NCBI RefSeq assembly: GCF_900177615.1
Contig: NZ_FXAP01000006.1
Location: 248,001 to 312,000, forward strand
DNA: 64,000 nucleotides
Origin: Plantibacter flavus
GTDB lineage: Bacteria > Actinomycetota > Actinomycetes > Actinomycetales > Microbacteriaceae
Direction: 5' to 3'
This document shows positions 1 to 8,280 of the stretch, one piece after another (the first letter of the stretch is position 1; each line of letters begins with the position of its first letter). A program made the translations under genes and the position numbers. The notes under the pieces were generated by a model. It made no database searches, was not told the DNA's origin, and saw only the letters and a list, made by a program, of their open reading frames with translations.

Positions 1-372
1 ACCGCCGACAGCGCGGTCCGGTTCGTGGAGGAGGTCGGGCTCGACAACGTCGGCCTGAACCCCGACGTCGCGAACCTCATCCGCCTGCACCGCCCGGTGG
101 AGGACTGGCGCGAGCTGTTCGCCAAGACCCTGCCGTACGCCAACTACATGCACGTGAAGAACTACACCCGCGACGAGGCGGCCGACGGCAGCTGGGCGAC
201 GTCCGTGCCGTCCACCATGGACGCCGGACTCATCAACTACCGCCAGGTCTTCCGCGACGCCGTCGACCTCGGCTTCAACGGCATCATCCTGGCCGAGCAC
301 TACGGCGGCGACAGCCTCGGCATGTGCTCCACCAACCAGAAGTACATCAGGACCCTGCTGCCGCAGGCCTGA
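1..372 (+). CDS. Sugar phosphate isomerase/epimerase-like TIM-barrel protein (C-terminal part)
   Basis: The frame is open from the first base of the window, so the gene starts upstream and only about the last 123 residues are seen. They contain features of the xylose-isomerase-like / AP endonuclease 2 TIM barrel: GLNPDVANL (a substrate-side strand), a HVKNYTRD strand end, and a final ILAEHYGGDS strand, where Asp, His and Glu residues usually bind a divalent metal. This family isomerises, epimerises or decarboxylates sugars and sugar acids. It lies 27 bases upstream of a dehydrogenase and an SDR, which suggests one catabolic operon. A role as a 3-oxo-isoapionate-type decarboxylase feeding the L-erythrulose enzymes nearby is possible but only a guess. 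Confidence 0.75.
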   Translation, partial: TADSAVRFVEEVGLDNVGLNPDVANLIRLHRPVEDWRELFAKTLPYANYMHVKNYTRDEAADGSWATSVPSTMDAGLINYRQVFRDAVDLGFNGIILAEHYGGDSLGMCSTNQKYIRTLLPQA

Positions 373-399
373 TCCAGACGACCACAGGAGAGCTTCATC

Positions 400-1353
400 A
401 TGACCACACACACCATCGCCGTCGTCGGATCGGGGTACATGGGCGGCGGCATCGCCCAGGTGCTCGCGCTGTCCGGCGCCACCGTCCGCATCGCCGACAT
501 CTCCGAGGAGATCGCGCGCAAGAACTACGACCGCCTCATCGCCGAGGCCGAGCAGTTCGTCGCCGACGGCCTCTTCCCCGCCGACGCCGTGGAGCGGATC
601 CGCGCCAACGTCTCGCCCGCCGCCTCCATCGAGGAGGCCGTCACCGGAGCCGACTTCATCGAGGAGGCCGTCCCCGAGAAGATCGAGATCAAGCACGAGA
701 CCCTCCGTCGCATCAGCGCCGCAGCCTCGCCCGACGCCATCATCGGCTCGAACACCTCGACCATCCTCATCGGTTCGCTCGCCGAGGCCGTCACGAACCC
801 GGAGCGGTTCCTCGGCGTCCACTTCTCGAACCCGGCCCCGTTCATCCCCGGTGTCGAACTCATCCCGCACGAGACCACCGCCGATGCGGCGATCGCCACC
901 GTCGAGGAGATCGTCGCAGCGACCGGCAAGGAGACCGCCCGCGTCAAGGACGCCACCGGCTTCGTGCTCAACCGTCTGCAGTACGCGCTGTTCCACGAGG
1001 CGACGCAACTCGTCGAGGAGGGCGTCGCGACGCCCGAGGACATCGACACGATCGTCCGCACCACCTTCGGCTTCCGGCTCCCCGTCTTCGGCCCCTTCGC
1101 GATCGCCGACATGGCCGGACTCGACGTGTACTCGTTCTGCTACGCGTCGCTCCAGACCCGGTGGCCCGAACGGTTCGCCACGCCCGACTCCCTCAAGGAG
1201 CTCGTCGACGCCGGCAAGTTCGGCACCAAGTCGGGTGCCGGCTACCTCGACGTCCCGGCCGACCGCACCCCCGAGCTGATCGCCTACCGCAACAAGGCGT
1301 ACGTCGCGATCAAGCAGCTCATGGACGAGCTCGGCCCCGCGCCCATCAACTGA
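400..1353 (+). CDS. 3-hydroxyacyl-CoA dehydrogenase-family NAD-dependent dehydrogenase
   Basis: The 317-residue protein has an N-terminal Rossmann fold with GSGYMGGGIA (residues 10-19) and an acidic residue (D33) ending the second strand, as expected for NAD binding. HFSNP at 141-145 carries the catalytic His of the family. A helical C-terminal dimerisation domain follows (about 185-300). Length fits 3-hydroxybutyryl-CoA dehydrogenase and also L-gulonate 3-dehydrogenase and other sugar-acid dehydrogenases of the same fold. The neighbours (TIM-barrel isomerase, SDR, ACS-type MFS carrier) make a hydroxy-acid or sugar-acid substrate more likely than a fatty acyl-CoA. The start follows a GGAGAG ribosome binding site about 8 bases upstream. 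Confidence 0.8.
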   Translation: MTTHTIAVVGSGYMGGGIAQVLALSGATVRIADISEEIARKNYDRLIAEAEQFVADGLFPADAVERIRANVSPAASIEEAVTGADFIEEAVPEKIEIKHETLRRISAAASPDAIIGSNTSTILIGSLAEAVTNPERFLGVHFSNPAPFIPGVELIPHETTADAAIATVEEIVAATGKETARVKDATGFVLNRLQYALFHEATQLVEEGVATPEDIDTIVRTTFGFRLPVFGPFAIADMAGLDVYSFCYASLQTRWPERFATPDSLKELVDAGKFGTKSGAGYLDVPADRTPELIAYRNKAYVAIKQLMDELGPAPIN

Positions 1354-1428
1354 GCGCCGCACCGACCTGGCGCAACGTCCGACTCGATCGGACACCAGAC
1401 TTCACCACTCCACGCAGAAAGGCCGGCC

Positions 1429-2202
1429 ATGACCGCCACCTCCTTCCCCGAATCCAAGACCGTCGTCCTCACCGGCGCAGCCTCCCCGCGCGGCATCGGT
1501 CGCGCCTCCGCCCACCACCTCGCCGAACTCGGCTGGAACATCGGGATCATCGACCTCGACGAGGCTGCGGCGCAGGCGGTCGCCGCCGAGATCGCGGAGC
1601 AGCACGGCGTGCAGGCGGCCGGCGCCGGTGCGAACGTCGCCGACGAGGCGCAGGTGCGTGCCGCGTTCGACGCGCTCGAGGCCGCCCTCCCGCAGCTCGT
1701 CGCCCTCGTGAACCTCGCGGGTGTCGCCTCACCCGTGCCCTACCTCGAGGTGAGCGCCGACGAGTGGAAGCGCGTCATCGACATCAACCTCAACGGCGTC
1801 CACTACACGACCCGCCGTGCGGTCGAATCGATGGTGTCGAACGGCGTCGGTCGCGTCGTCAGCCTGTCGTCCGTCTCCGCCCAGCGTGGCGGCGGCACCT
1901 TCAGCAAGACGGCCTACTCGGCGGCGAAGGCCGGCGTGATCGGCTTCACCCGCAGCGTCGCCCGCGAGCTCGGCCACGACGGCATCACGGTCAACGCCAT
2001 CTCGCCCGGACCCATCGACACCGACATCATGGGCGGCACCCTCACCGAAGAGCGCAAGGCGGCCATGGCCGCCGACGGCGTCCTGCCTCGCATTGGCACC
2101 CCACGCGACATCGCCGCCGCCATCGCCTACCTCATCAGTGAGGACGCCGGCTTCGTCACCGGTCAGACGCTGAACGTCGACGGCGGCCTCTACATGCACT
2201 GA
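1429..2202 (+). CDS. SDR-family NAD(P)-dependent oxidoreductase
   Basis: This is a classical short-chain dehydrogenase of 257 residues. The cofactor motif is TGAASPRGIG (15-24), a glycine-rich loop with a small insertion, followed by D42 and D44 after strand 2, which favours NAD over NADP. NLAG lies at 95-98, the catalytic Ser near 148-150, and YSAAK at 163-167. The C-terminus ends with the usual VTGQTLNVDGG. It presumably oxidises a secondary alcohol of a sugar or sugar acid in the same pathway as the dehydrogenase 75 bases upstream. The substrate cannot be told from sequence. The start has AGAAAGG about 7 bases upstream. Confidence 0.85.
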   Translation: MTATSFPESKTVVLTGAASPRGIGRASAHHLAELGWNIGIIDLDEAAAQAVAAEIAEQHGVQAAGAGANVADEAQVRAAFDALEAALPQLVALVNLAGVASPVPYLEVSADEWKRVIDINLNGVHYTTRRAVESMVSNGVGRVVSLSSVSAQRGGGTFSKTAYSAAKAGVIGFTRSVARELGHDGITVNAISPGPIDTDIMGGTLTEERKAAMAADGVLPRIGTPRDIAAAIAYLISEDAGFVTGQTLNVDGGLYMH

Positions 2203-2238
2203 TCCACCACACGCACCACGAGCGAACGGAGCAGCACC

Positions 2239-2349
2239 ATGCAGCACCTCACCGGTCAGTGGACCAAATCCCGGTTGATCTTCCTCGGCCTCGGCGTCGT
2301 CTTCGTCGGCATCGGCCTCTGGATGATCATCCCTTCGATGGTCTCCTGA
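2239..2349 (+). CDS. 36-residue single-pass membrane peptide
   Basis: A short ORF of 36 codons starts with ATG preceded by CGGAGC at a workable spacing. It encodes a polar, basic N-terminus (MQHLTGQWTKSR) and then one strongly hydrophobic helix (residues 13-34, with LGLGVVFVGIG) and a short tail. It sits in the same direction between the SDR gene and the MFS transporter gene, 36 bases after the SDR stop. The layout suggests a small membrane subunit or stabiliser of the transporter, but nothing proves function. Codon use is GC-rich at third positions, like its neighbours. I do not recognise the family. Confidence 0.6.
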   Translation: MQHLTGQWTKSRLIFLGLGVVFVGIGLWMIIPSMVS

Positions 2350-2358
2350 CCACACCCT

Positions 2359-2412
2359 TCCCGGTCACTGAGCCTGTCGAAGTGCGCCTCGACAAGCTCG
2401 GCGAGCGGGACG
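2359..2412 (+). repeat. REP-like repeat copy (inverted pair)
   Basis: After the small membrane ORF the sequence holds CGGTCACTGAGCCTGTCGAA followed within a few bases by a degenerate opposite copy (CGCCTCGACAAGCTCGGCGA). Together they can form a hairpin. The core matches the dispersed repeats found at 3.9, 6.2, 11.7, 23.0, 27.6 and 29.3-30.0 kb. Confidence 0.7.
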
Positions 2413-2455
2413 CCCAGTACGACCTACAGCACCAGTCATCTCAAAGGAGAGTGTC

Positions 2456-3829
2456 TTGTCCACACCCAATCCGCCGGCGATCGGATCGACCAACGATCCC
2501 GCGCTGAAGTCGGCGATCCGCAAGGCGTCGAAGCACCTCATGCCGATGCTCGTCATCCTGTACTTCGTCGCGTTCCTGGACCGCACGAACGTCGGCTTCG
2601 CCGAGGAGGCGCTCAGCGTCGACCGCGGCATCTCGAACGGTGCCTTCGCCCTCGGCGCCGGGATCTTCTTCATCGGCTACGCGATCTTCGAGATCCCGAG
2701 CAACCTGCTGCTGAAGAAGTTCGGCGCCCGGTTCTGGCTCGCCCGCATCGCGGTGACCTGGGGCATCGTCGCAGCGGCCTTCGCATTCACCACGAACGAC
2801 ACGATGTTCATCGTCCTGCGCTTCCTGCTCGGCGTGACCGAGGCCGGGCTCTTCCCCGGCGTCATCATGTTCCTGTCGGAGTGGTTCCCGAACAAGGTCC
2901 GCGTCCAGATGTTCTCGATCTTCTACCTGGCGCAGCCGTTCTCGCAGATGCTCGGCGCCCCGCTGAGCGGTGGCCTCATCAGCTTCGGTGACGCCCTCAC
3001 CCCGTGGCACGGCTGGCAGGTGATGTTCTTCGCCGAAGGCATGCTGGCGATCCTGGCCGGGTTCGCGGCGCTGTACTTCCTCACCAACTCGCCACAGCAG
3101 GCGAAGTGGCTGGACCAACAGGAGAAGGACTCGTTGACGGCCGCGATGGAACGCGAGGACACCGTGCGGCAGTCGGACGGCCCGACCGGTATCGCGAAGG
3201 CGATGACGAGTTGGAAGGTGTGGTACTTCACCATCATCTACTTCTGCCTGCAGATCGCGGTGTACGGCACGACGTTCTACCTCCCGCAGCAGGTGGCGAA
3301 CCTCATCGGCCAGGACGTCGGCTGGCAGGTCGGTCTCGTGGCGGCCATCCCGTGGCTCGTGGGTCTGTTCGCCTGTTACTACGTGGGCCGGAACGCGAAC
3401 ACGGTCGTCCGTCGTCGCACCTGGGGAACGATGTTCTACATCTCTACCGGCGTCTTCATCCTGGCCTCGGCCTGGGCGGGTGCGAACAACCAGCCGATCC
3501 TCGGCATCCTGTTCATCACCATCGCGGTGGCGAGCTTCCTCTCGGTCGGGCCGATCACGTGGGCCTACCCGACGGCGTTCCTCACCGGCACGGCTGCGGC
3601 GGCGGGCATCGGCCTCATCAACTCGCTCGGTAACCTCGGCGGCTTCGTCGCCCCGATCATGCGCACCGGCATCAACGAGAGCGTGCCGACCGACAGCGGC
3701 GTGTGGGGCGTGGTCTCGCTCGGGGTGTTCGCCTTCCTCGCGGCCGCGATGCTCTACTGCACCCGGTTCTTCCGTGGGGCGAAGGCGGACGAGCTGCTCG
3801 AGACGACGGTGAACCGCACGGCGCACTAG
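2456..3829 (+). CDS. MFS transporter, anion:cation symporter (ACS) type
   Basis: The 457-residue protein has about 12 hydrophobic segments. Its first loop region LYFVAFLDRTNVGFA is the signature of the ACS family (glucarate, galactonate, tartrate, 4-hydroxyphenylacetate permeases), which move organic anions with protons. The central hydrophilic loop (about 215-245) between helices 6 and 7 is typical. The start is a TTG preceded by AAAGGAG at a 6-base spacing, the best site in the region. It ends the forward catabolic operon and probably imports the acidic substrate handled by the dehydrogenases upstream. The exact solute is unknown. Confidence 0.85.
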   Translation: MSTPNPPAIGSTNDPALKSAIRKASKHLMPMLVILYFVAFLDRTNVGFAEEALSVDRGISNGAFALGAGIFFIGYAIFEIPSNLLLKKFGARFWLARIAVTWGIVAAAFAFTTNDTMFIVLRFLLGVTEAGLFPGVIMFLSEWFPNKVRVQMFSIFYLAQPFSQMLGAPLSGGLISFGDALTPWHGWQVMFFAEGMLAILAGFAALYFLTNSPQQAKWLDQQEKDSLTAAMEREDTVRQSDGPTGIAKAMTSWKVWYFTIIYFCLQIAVYGTTFYLPQQVANLIGQDVGWQVGLVAAIPWLVGLFACYYVGRNANTVVRRRTWGTMFYISTGVFILASAWAGANNQPILGILFITIAVASFLSVGPITWAYPTAFLTGTAAAAGIGLINSLGNLGGFVAPIMRTGINESVPTDSGVWGVVSLGVFAFLAAAMLYCTRFFRGAKADELLETTVNRTAH

Positions 3830-3885
3830 TCACGACGCAACGCCCGGACGGGGTCGATCGCTCAGGCGGTCGGCCCCGTTCTGCG

Positions 3886-4079
3886 CCCTTCGACAGGCTC
3901 AGGGACCGGAGGAGGGCGGCTCGGGGACCGGAGGAGGGGGGCTCGGGGATCGGAGGAGGGCGGCTCGGGGACCGGAGGAGGGCGGCTCGGGGATCGGAGG
4001 ACTCGGTCCCTGAGCCTGTCGAAGGGTGTGTGCCCGGCCCTGCGGTTGCCAGACCCCGGTCCCTAGCCTGTCGAAGGGT
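3886..4079. repeat. REP-like repeat cluster with tandem half-units
   Basis: Between the convergent MFS and GntR genes, CCCTTCGACAGGCTCAGGGA opens the cluster. Four tandem degenerate units of about 24 bases follow (GGCTCGGGGACCGGAGGAGG type). The cluster closes with the reverse copies TCCCTGAGCCTGTCGAAGGG and a shortened CCTAGCCTGTCGAAGGG. The outer copies are inverted, so the array could fold into a long hairpin. Confidence 0.8.
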
Positions 4080-4082
4080 GGC

Positions 4083-4832
4083 TCAGTGCTCGGCGTCGCT
4101 GCGGGCGCGGGTGCGCACGAGCTCGATGTGTGAGCGCATGGCCGCCGCGGCGGCGTCGGGGCCCTCGGAGAACGCGTCGAGGATGGCGCGGTGCTCGACG
4201 ACCGCCTGGTCGGCGTCGGTGACGCCCGTCTCGACCGTCTGGCGCATGCGGTGCACGCGGGTGGAGATGCCCTCGGACATGTCGAGGAGGAACGGGTTGC
4301 GGGTGCCCTCGAAGATGAGGTGGTGGAAGTTCCAGTCCACCGCGAAGTACTCGCGGAGGAGCGCGACGGGGATCTCGCCGGCCGACGCCGCGGCGCGCAC
4401 CCTGGCGGTCATCTCGACGTGCTGCTCGAGGGCGACCTCGAGGGCCGGGACGAGCTCGTCGGCGTGGGCGGCGGCCAGCGCCGTTGCGCCACTCTCGAGC
4501 ACGATGCGGGCGTCGAACAGCGACTCGAGCTGGTCGTCGGCCAGCGGTGGTGCCACCCGGTAGCCCTTGTGGGTGACCCGGGTGACGAGTCCGGTGCGCT
4601 CCAGCTGGACGAGTGCCTCGCGGACCGGAGTCGGCGAGACGTCGAGGTCGCGGGCGATGGCGTCGATCGACAGGCGGGCACCCGGTTCGATGCCGGAGCT
4701 CAGGAGCATGTCGAGCACCAGCTCGTAGACGCGGTCGCGCAGACCGCGGCGTTCGAGCGAGGAGGAGGCGCCGAGTGGGAAGACGGCATCAACCACGGCA
4801 GCCTCCGAAGGGTGTGCTCGAGGCGTCGTCAC
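4083..4832 (-). CDS. GntR-family regulator, FCD (FadR-like) subfamily
   Basis: The 249-residue protein has an N-terminal winged helix (about 28-95; LSIDAIARDLDVSPTPVREAL is the recognition region) and an all-helical FCD domain (about 105-235) with the Asp/His pattern that binds metal and an organic-acid effector. The start is a GTG with GGAGG nine bases upstream. It lies 66 bases downstream of the isomerase gene in the same direction, so it is probably co-transcribed with, and controls, the kinase/isomerase operon. The perfect palindrome at 8098-8109 is the likeliest operator. The effector may be a tetrulose phosphate or sugar acid, which is inference. Confidence 0.85.
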   Translation of the reverse strand: MTTPRAHPSEAAVVDAVFPLGASSSLERRGLRDRVYELVLDMLLSSGIEPGARLSIDAIARDLDVSPTPVREALVQLERTGLVTRVTHKGYRVAPPLADDQLESLFDARIVLESGATALAAAHADELVPALEVALEQHVEMTARVRAAASAGEIPVALLREYFAVDWNFHHLIFEGTRNPFLLDMSEGISTRVHRMRQTVETGVTDADQAVVEHRAILDAFSEGPDAAAAAMRSHIELVRTRARSDAEH

Positions 4833-4898
4833 GGAGGGGAACCTCCGGTCGAGCGGCCGCGATGATCGTCGAGGACCAGTTTACGGGGCCGCCAGGCG

Positions 4899-5702
4899 TC
4901 ATCGCGGCAGGTCGGAGCCCGCGCGGTCGAGGCCGTCCACCTCGTCGAGCACCAGCGAGAGGGCTGCCGGATCGTGGGCGAAGCGGCCGAGGAAGACCCC
5001 GTCGACCGCGTCGCCGATCGTCGTGAGTAGGCCAGGTCCGGCGCTCCCACCGTAGATGACGGCCGAGGAGGTGTCGACCAGACCCATCGTGGCGAGCGCG
5101 TCGAGGTGGCCGCGCAGCCGGAGGCACACCGCGCGGATGTGGGCTGGACTCGCGGCCTCGGTGGCGCCGATGGCCCAGTGCGGTTCGTAGGCGACGATGA
5201 CGCGGCCCACGATCCCGGCGGCGACCGCCCCTGCCAGGGCGTCGTCCAGCTGTGCGACGCATTCCGTGGCTGCCACCTCGGCGTCGCCGTGCTCGGCCTC
5301 ACCGATGCACAGCACGGGCGCGAGACCGTTGCGGAGCGCTGCGGTCGTCTTCGCGCGGACGACGTCGGGCGTCTCGCCGAACAGTCGGCGTCGCTCCGCG
5401 TGCCCGACCTCGACGACCTCGCAGCCGACCTCGCGGAGCTCTGCGCCGCTCACCTCGCCGGTGAACGCCCCGGTGTCCTCGGTCGCGAGGTCCTGAGCCC
5501 CCACGGCTGCGACGCCGCGGAGCCGCTCGACCGCGCCGGTCACCGAGAGGTATCCGGGGATGACGAACAGCTCCGCAGCGCCGGATCGGAGTGCGTGGTG
5601 CTCGGCCGACACCCCCGCGACGACCGAGCACCAGTCGAGCGTCTGCGCGTGCCCGAAGTACATCTTCAGGCTCACGCCGACGAGTCTGGGACGTCCTGAC
5701 AT
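4899..5702 (-). CDS. lerI: Triosephosphate isomerase-family protein, probable L-erythrulose-1-phosphate isomerase
   Basis: The 267-residue protein is a TIM-barrel TPI homologue. SLKMYFG (11-17) replaces the NWKMN motif but keeps the catalytic Lys13. VGHAERRRLFGE holds the catalytic His, AYEPHWAIG the catalytic Glu, and GGSAGPG the phosphate loop. The altered N-terminal motif and the operon (RpiB-like isomerase and dihydroxyacetone-kinase-like protein) point away from glycolytic TPI. They fit LerI, which turns L-erythrulose 1-phosphate into D-erythrulose 4-phosphate in tetritol and apionate breakdown. The start was chosen at ATG 5702, overlapping the upstream stop as ATGA; an upstream in-frame extension is a shadow. 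Confidence 0.78.
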   Translation of the reverse strand: MSGRPRLVGVSLKMYFGHAQTLDWCSVVAGVSAEHHALRSGAAELFVIPGYLSVTGAVERLRGVAAVGAQDLATEDTGAFTGEVSGAELREVGCEVVEVGHAERRRLFGETPDVVRAKTTAALRNGLAPVLCIGEAEHGDAEVAATECVAQLDDALAGAVAAGIVGRVIVAYEPHWAIGATEAASPAHIRAVCLRLRGHLDALATMGLVDTSSAVIYGGSAGPGLLTTIGDAVDGVFLGRFAHDPAALSLVLDEVDGLDRAGSDLPR

Positions 5703-6163
5703 CAGGACGCTTCGTATGCGCTGATCTCCTGCACCTTGTCGTTCGACGCGCTCGAGGCGTCGAACTCGTAGGTGAGCCACTCGCGCACGTTGCGGCGGGC
5801 GAGTTCGATGCCGACGACGCGCTGGCCCATGCAGAGCACCTGGGCGTCGTTCGAGAGCACTCCACGTTCGACGGAGAAGCCGTCGTGCGCGGTGACGGCT
5901 CGGATGCCCTGGACCTTGTTCGCCGCGATCGCGACGCCGAGGCCCGTGCCGCAGATGAGCAGCGCGCGGTCGGCCTCGCCGCGGGCGACGATCTCGGCCG
6001 CGGTCACCGCGACCGTCGGGTAGTTGGTGTGGCCGTCGGCGTCGACCCCGACGTCGACCACGGAGGCGACCAGGTCGCTCGCCTCGAGGTCGCGCTTCAG
6101 GATCTCCTTGTAGTCGTAACCGGCGTCATCGGAGCCGATGACGATTCGCCAGGTGCGGGTCAT
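5702..6163 (-). CDS. derI: RpiB/LacAB-family isomerase, probable D-erythrulose-4-phosphate isomerase
   Basis: The 153-residue protein has the RpiB fold: [11 protein letters not shown] near the N-terminus (phosphate and acid-base Asp), [14 protein letters not shown], and the active-site loop [13 protein letters not shown] with the catalytic Cys. In ribose 5-phosphate isomerase B this chemistry interconverts aldose and ketose phosphates. In tetrose pathways the homologue (DerI/EryI) converts D-erythrulose 4-phosphate to D-erythrose 4-phosphate, which enters the pentose phosphate pathway. Stop and start overlap (ATGA) with the TPI-like gene, so the two are translationally coupled. A plain RpiB role cannot be excluded. 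Confidence 0.78.
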   Translation of the reverse strand: MTRTWRIVIGSDDAGYDYKEILKRDLEASDLVASVVDVGVDADGHTNYPTVAVTAAEIVARGEADRALLICGTGLGVAIAANKVQGIRAVTAHDGFSVERGVLSNDAQVLCMGQRVVGIELARRNVREWLTYEFDASSASNDKVQEISAYEAS

Positions 6164-6183
6164 GGTGTGCCTTTCGTGGTTGG

Positions 6184-6300
6184 CCCTTCGACAGGCTCAG
6201 GGACCGGTGTGTCGCTTCAGGGAGCGGGGTGTCTGTGCAGGGAGCGGGGTGTTTGTGCAGGGAGCGGTGTGTTTGTGCAGGGAGCGGGTCTTCTGTCGGT
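6184..6300. repeat. REP-like copy plus 21-bp tandem repeats
   Basis: CCCTTCGACAGGCTCAGGGA is followed by about four 21-base units related to GCAGGGAGCGGGGTGTTTGT. The array fills the space between the kinase stop and the RpiB-like gene start, within the operon. The tandem unit looks like a half-unit of the repeat that diverged and expanded. Confidence 0.75.
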
Positions 6301-6310
6301 GGACCGGGCG

Positions 6311-8041
6311 TCAGCGCTCGGCGAGCAGGGTGCCGACGCGTTCGACGATGAGGGCGAGGGAGACGGCTCCGGGGTCCTCGACGCCGACGGCCTTCGAGCC
6401 GTGCGAGCGGGCTCGGCCCATGCCGGGCATGAGACCGGCCGTGTCGTGTGCCGCGGTGGTTGCCGCTGCCGCCGCCGTCGTCCAGGCGGTGGAGAGGTCG
6501 TCGCCGGCGGTGACGCGTTCTGCGAGCGTGTCGGCGAACGGGACGAGGGCGTCGACGAGCGTCTTGTCGCCGACAGAGGCCTTGCCGTAGCGCATGACGG
6601 CGTCCTTGGCGGCGGTCACGCCCTCGCTCACGGCGGTGGCGGTCGGGCGCTCGGCGTCGCCGAGGCGCTCGCCGAGGGTGCGCAGCATGACGCCCCACAG
6701 GGCGCCCGAGGTCCCACCGGCGCGGTCGGACCAGGCGTCGCCCGAGCGGTCGAGCAGGGTCGCGACGCCGGCACCGGCCTCACGCAGGCGCTCGGCCTCG
6801 GTGGCAGCGGCGGTCGCCCCGCGGTCCATGCCGATGCCGTGGTCGCCGTCGCCGACGATGGCGTCGAGGCGTCCCAGCTCGTCCGCGTGCTCCGCGAGGA
6901 GCTCCTGGATCGCGGAGATCGCGTCGGCCACGACGGCCGCCGACTCCTGCGACTCGGGCGAAGCGTCCGGCACGACGAAGGCGACATCCTCGGTGTCGTC
7001 GGCGGCGACGGTCTCGAGTGCGCCGGAGTCGACGGCGCCCGTGCGGAACGCGGGCGTGTCCGCAGCAGCACTCCACAGTCGCTCCAGCTCCTCGTCCACC
7101 CAGAGCAGGGTGAGTGAGACGCCGGCCATGTCGAAGCTCGTGCAGAACTCACCGACCTGGGGGTCGACGAGGGTGATCCCGGCGTCCTCCAGCAGGGAGG
7201 CGATGCGGTCGTAGACGACGAACAGCTCCTCCGACTTCACGGAGCCGAGGCCGTTGAGGATCGGGACGACGCGTGCGCCGTTCGGCGTGACGCCCTCCGG
7301 GATCTCGGCCTCGTTCAGGAGGTGGTGCACGAACAGCTCCGCCAGTCCGTCCGCGGAGGGGATGTCGGTCTCGTCGATGCCCGGCTCGCCGTGGATGCCG
7401 AGCCCGACGGCCATGCGTCCCTCCGGCACGGAGAACAACGGTTCGTCGGCGCCGGGTAGCGTGCACCCGGAGAACGCGACGCCCATCGAACGGGTCCGGG
7501 CGTTGGCCAGGATCGCCACGCGCTCGACGTCGTCGATGGAGTACCCACCAGAAGCAGCGCCACCCGCGACCTTGAAGACGGTGAGGTCGCCCGCGATCCC
7601 GCGCCGCTTCTCGAGTTCGGTTGGCGGGGCGCTGAAGATGTCGTCGGTCACGGTGACGGTGCGGCAGTCGATGCCGTCGGCGCGCACGGCGTCCTGGGCG
7701 GCGGTGAAGTGCAACACGTCGCCGGCGTAGTTGCCGTAGCTGAGGAGGACACCCCGACCCTGTTCGCTCGCGCGGACGACGCTCTCCACCTGGTGTGCCG
7801 ACGGTGATGCGAAGAGGTTGCCCATGGCCGCACCGTGGGCGAGTCCCGGTCCGACGAGGCCGGCGAAGGCGGGGTAGTGCCCGGATCCGCCACCGATCAC
7901 GAGGGCGACCTCCGGTTCCGCGGACTTCGTGGAGCGCGACACCCCGCCGGAGACCTTGCGTACCCAGCGTCCGTTGGCCCGGACGAAGCCGTCCACCATC
8001 TCATCCGCGAAGTCGGCCGGTCGGTTCCAGAGCCTGGTCAT
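6311..8041 (-). CDS. lerK: DhaK-DhaL fused ATP-dependent ketose kinase, probable L-erythrulose kinase
   Basis: The protein has 576 residues. The N-terminal DhaK domain (about 1-330) has GGGSGHYPAFAG and SYGNYAGD, and GLGIHGEPG supplies the His that binds the carbonyl of the ketose covalently. The C-terminal DhaL ATP-binding domain (about 365-575) has GDGDHGIGMDRG, whose Asp residues hold magnesium. This is the single-chain ATP-using layout of dihydroxyacetone kinases, also used by L-erythrulose kinase LerK. The two isomerases downstream favour LerK. The second ATG of an ATGCAGATG pair was chosen because GAGGAG lies 6 bases before it. An upstream in-frame extension to 8812 is antisense to the GNAT gene region and rejected. 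Confidence 0.82.
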   Translation of the reverse strand: MTRLWNRPADFADEMVDGFVRANGRWVRKVSGGVSRSTKSAEPEVALVIGGGSGHYPAFAGLVGPGLAHGAAMGNLFASPSAHQVESVVRASEQGRGVLLSYGNYAGDVLHFTAAQDAVRADGIDCRTVTVTDDIFSAPPTELEKRRGIAGDLTVFKVAGGAASGGYSIDDVERVAILANARTRSMGVAFSGCTLPGADEPLFSVPEGRMAVGLGIHGEPGIDETDIPSADGLAELFVHHLLNEAEIPEGVTPNGARVVPILNGLGSVKSEELFVVYDRIASLLEDAGITLVDPQVGEFCTSFDMAGVSLTLLWVDEELERLWSAAADTPAFRTGAVDSGALETVAADDTEDVAFVVPDASPESQESAAVVADAISAIQELLAEHADELGRLDAIVGDGDHGIGMDRGATAAATEAERLREAGAGVATLLDRSGDAWSDRAGGTSGALWGVMLRTLGERLGDAERPTATAVSEGVTAAKDAVMRYGKASVGDKTLVDALVPFADTLAERVTAGDDLSTAWTTAAAAATTAAHDTAGLMPGMGRARSHGSKAVGVEDPGAVSLALIVERVGTLLAER

Positions 8042-8097
8042 CTGCATCTCCTCGTCATCGAGTCCGTCGATCCGGCACGAGCCGGCACATCGCGATA

Positions 8098-8109
8098 ATC
8101 CTATAGGAT
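8098..8109. promoter_or_regulatory. Candidate operator/promoter of the kinase-isomerase operon
   Basis: ATCCTATAGGAT is a perfect 12-base palindrome, 57 bases upstream of the kinase start. On the minus strand it overlaps a plausible -10 (TAGGAT). Short AT-rich palindromes of this kind are typical targets of GntR/FCD repressors, and the operon ends with such a regulator. It is conspicuous in this GC-rich sequence. Confidence 0.6.
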
Positions 8110-8141
8110 ATTGGAACCGACCGAAACCCTGGCAGTGCCCT

Positions 8142-8216
8142 AACTCAGGACCGCTGCGGCGTGTCGCCGTCCGATCGAGGGCCAGGGCCGCGACGCGCCG
8201 CGCCGATCCTGAGTTG
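8142..8216. repeat. Inverted repeat of 9-bp arms
   Basis: AACTCAGGA at 8142-8150 is matched by TCCTGAGTT at 8208-8216 around a 57-base GC-rich centre. It lies between the kinase promoter and the GNAT gene end. It may be a mobile or REP-type palindrome edge; no function is evident. The rest of 8110-8280 shows nothing else I can name. Confidence 0.45.
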
Positions 8217-8280
8217 GGGGAAGTGACAGGCAGGCGGGGGAGGCGCCGGGTGGAGGAGCGGAACGGGAGCGAAGCAGAGA

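Noticed and set aside
324-2141. A 605-residue Arg/His-rich ORF
   Set aside because: It is a frame shadow over the dehydrogenase and SDR genes, which carry clear catalytic motifs; the composition is that of GC-rich out-of-frame reading.
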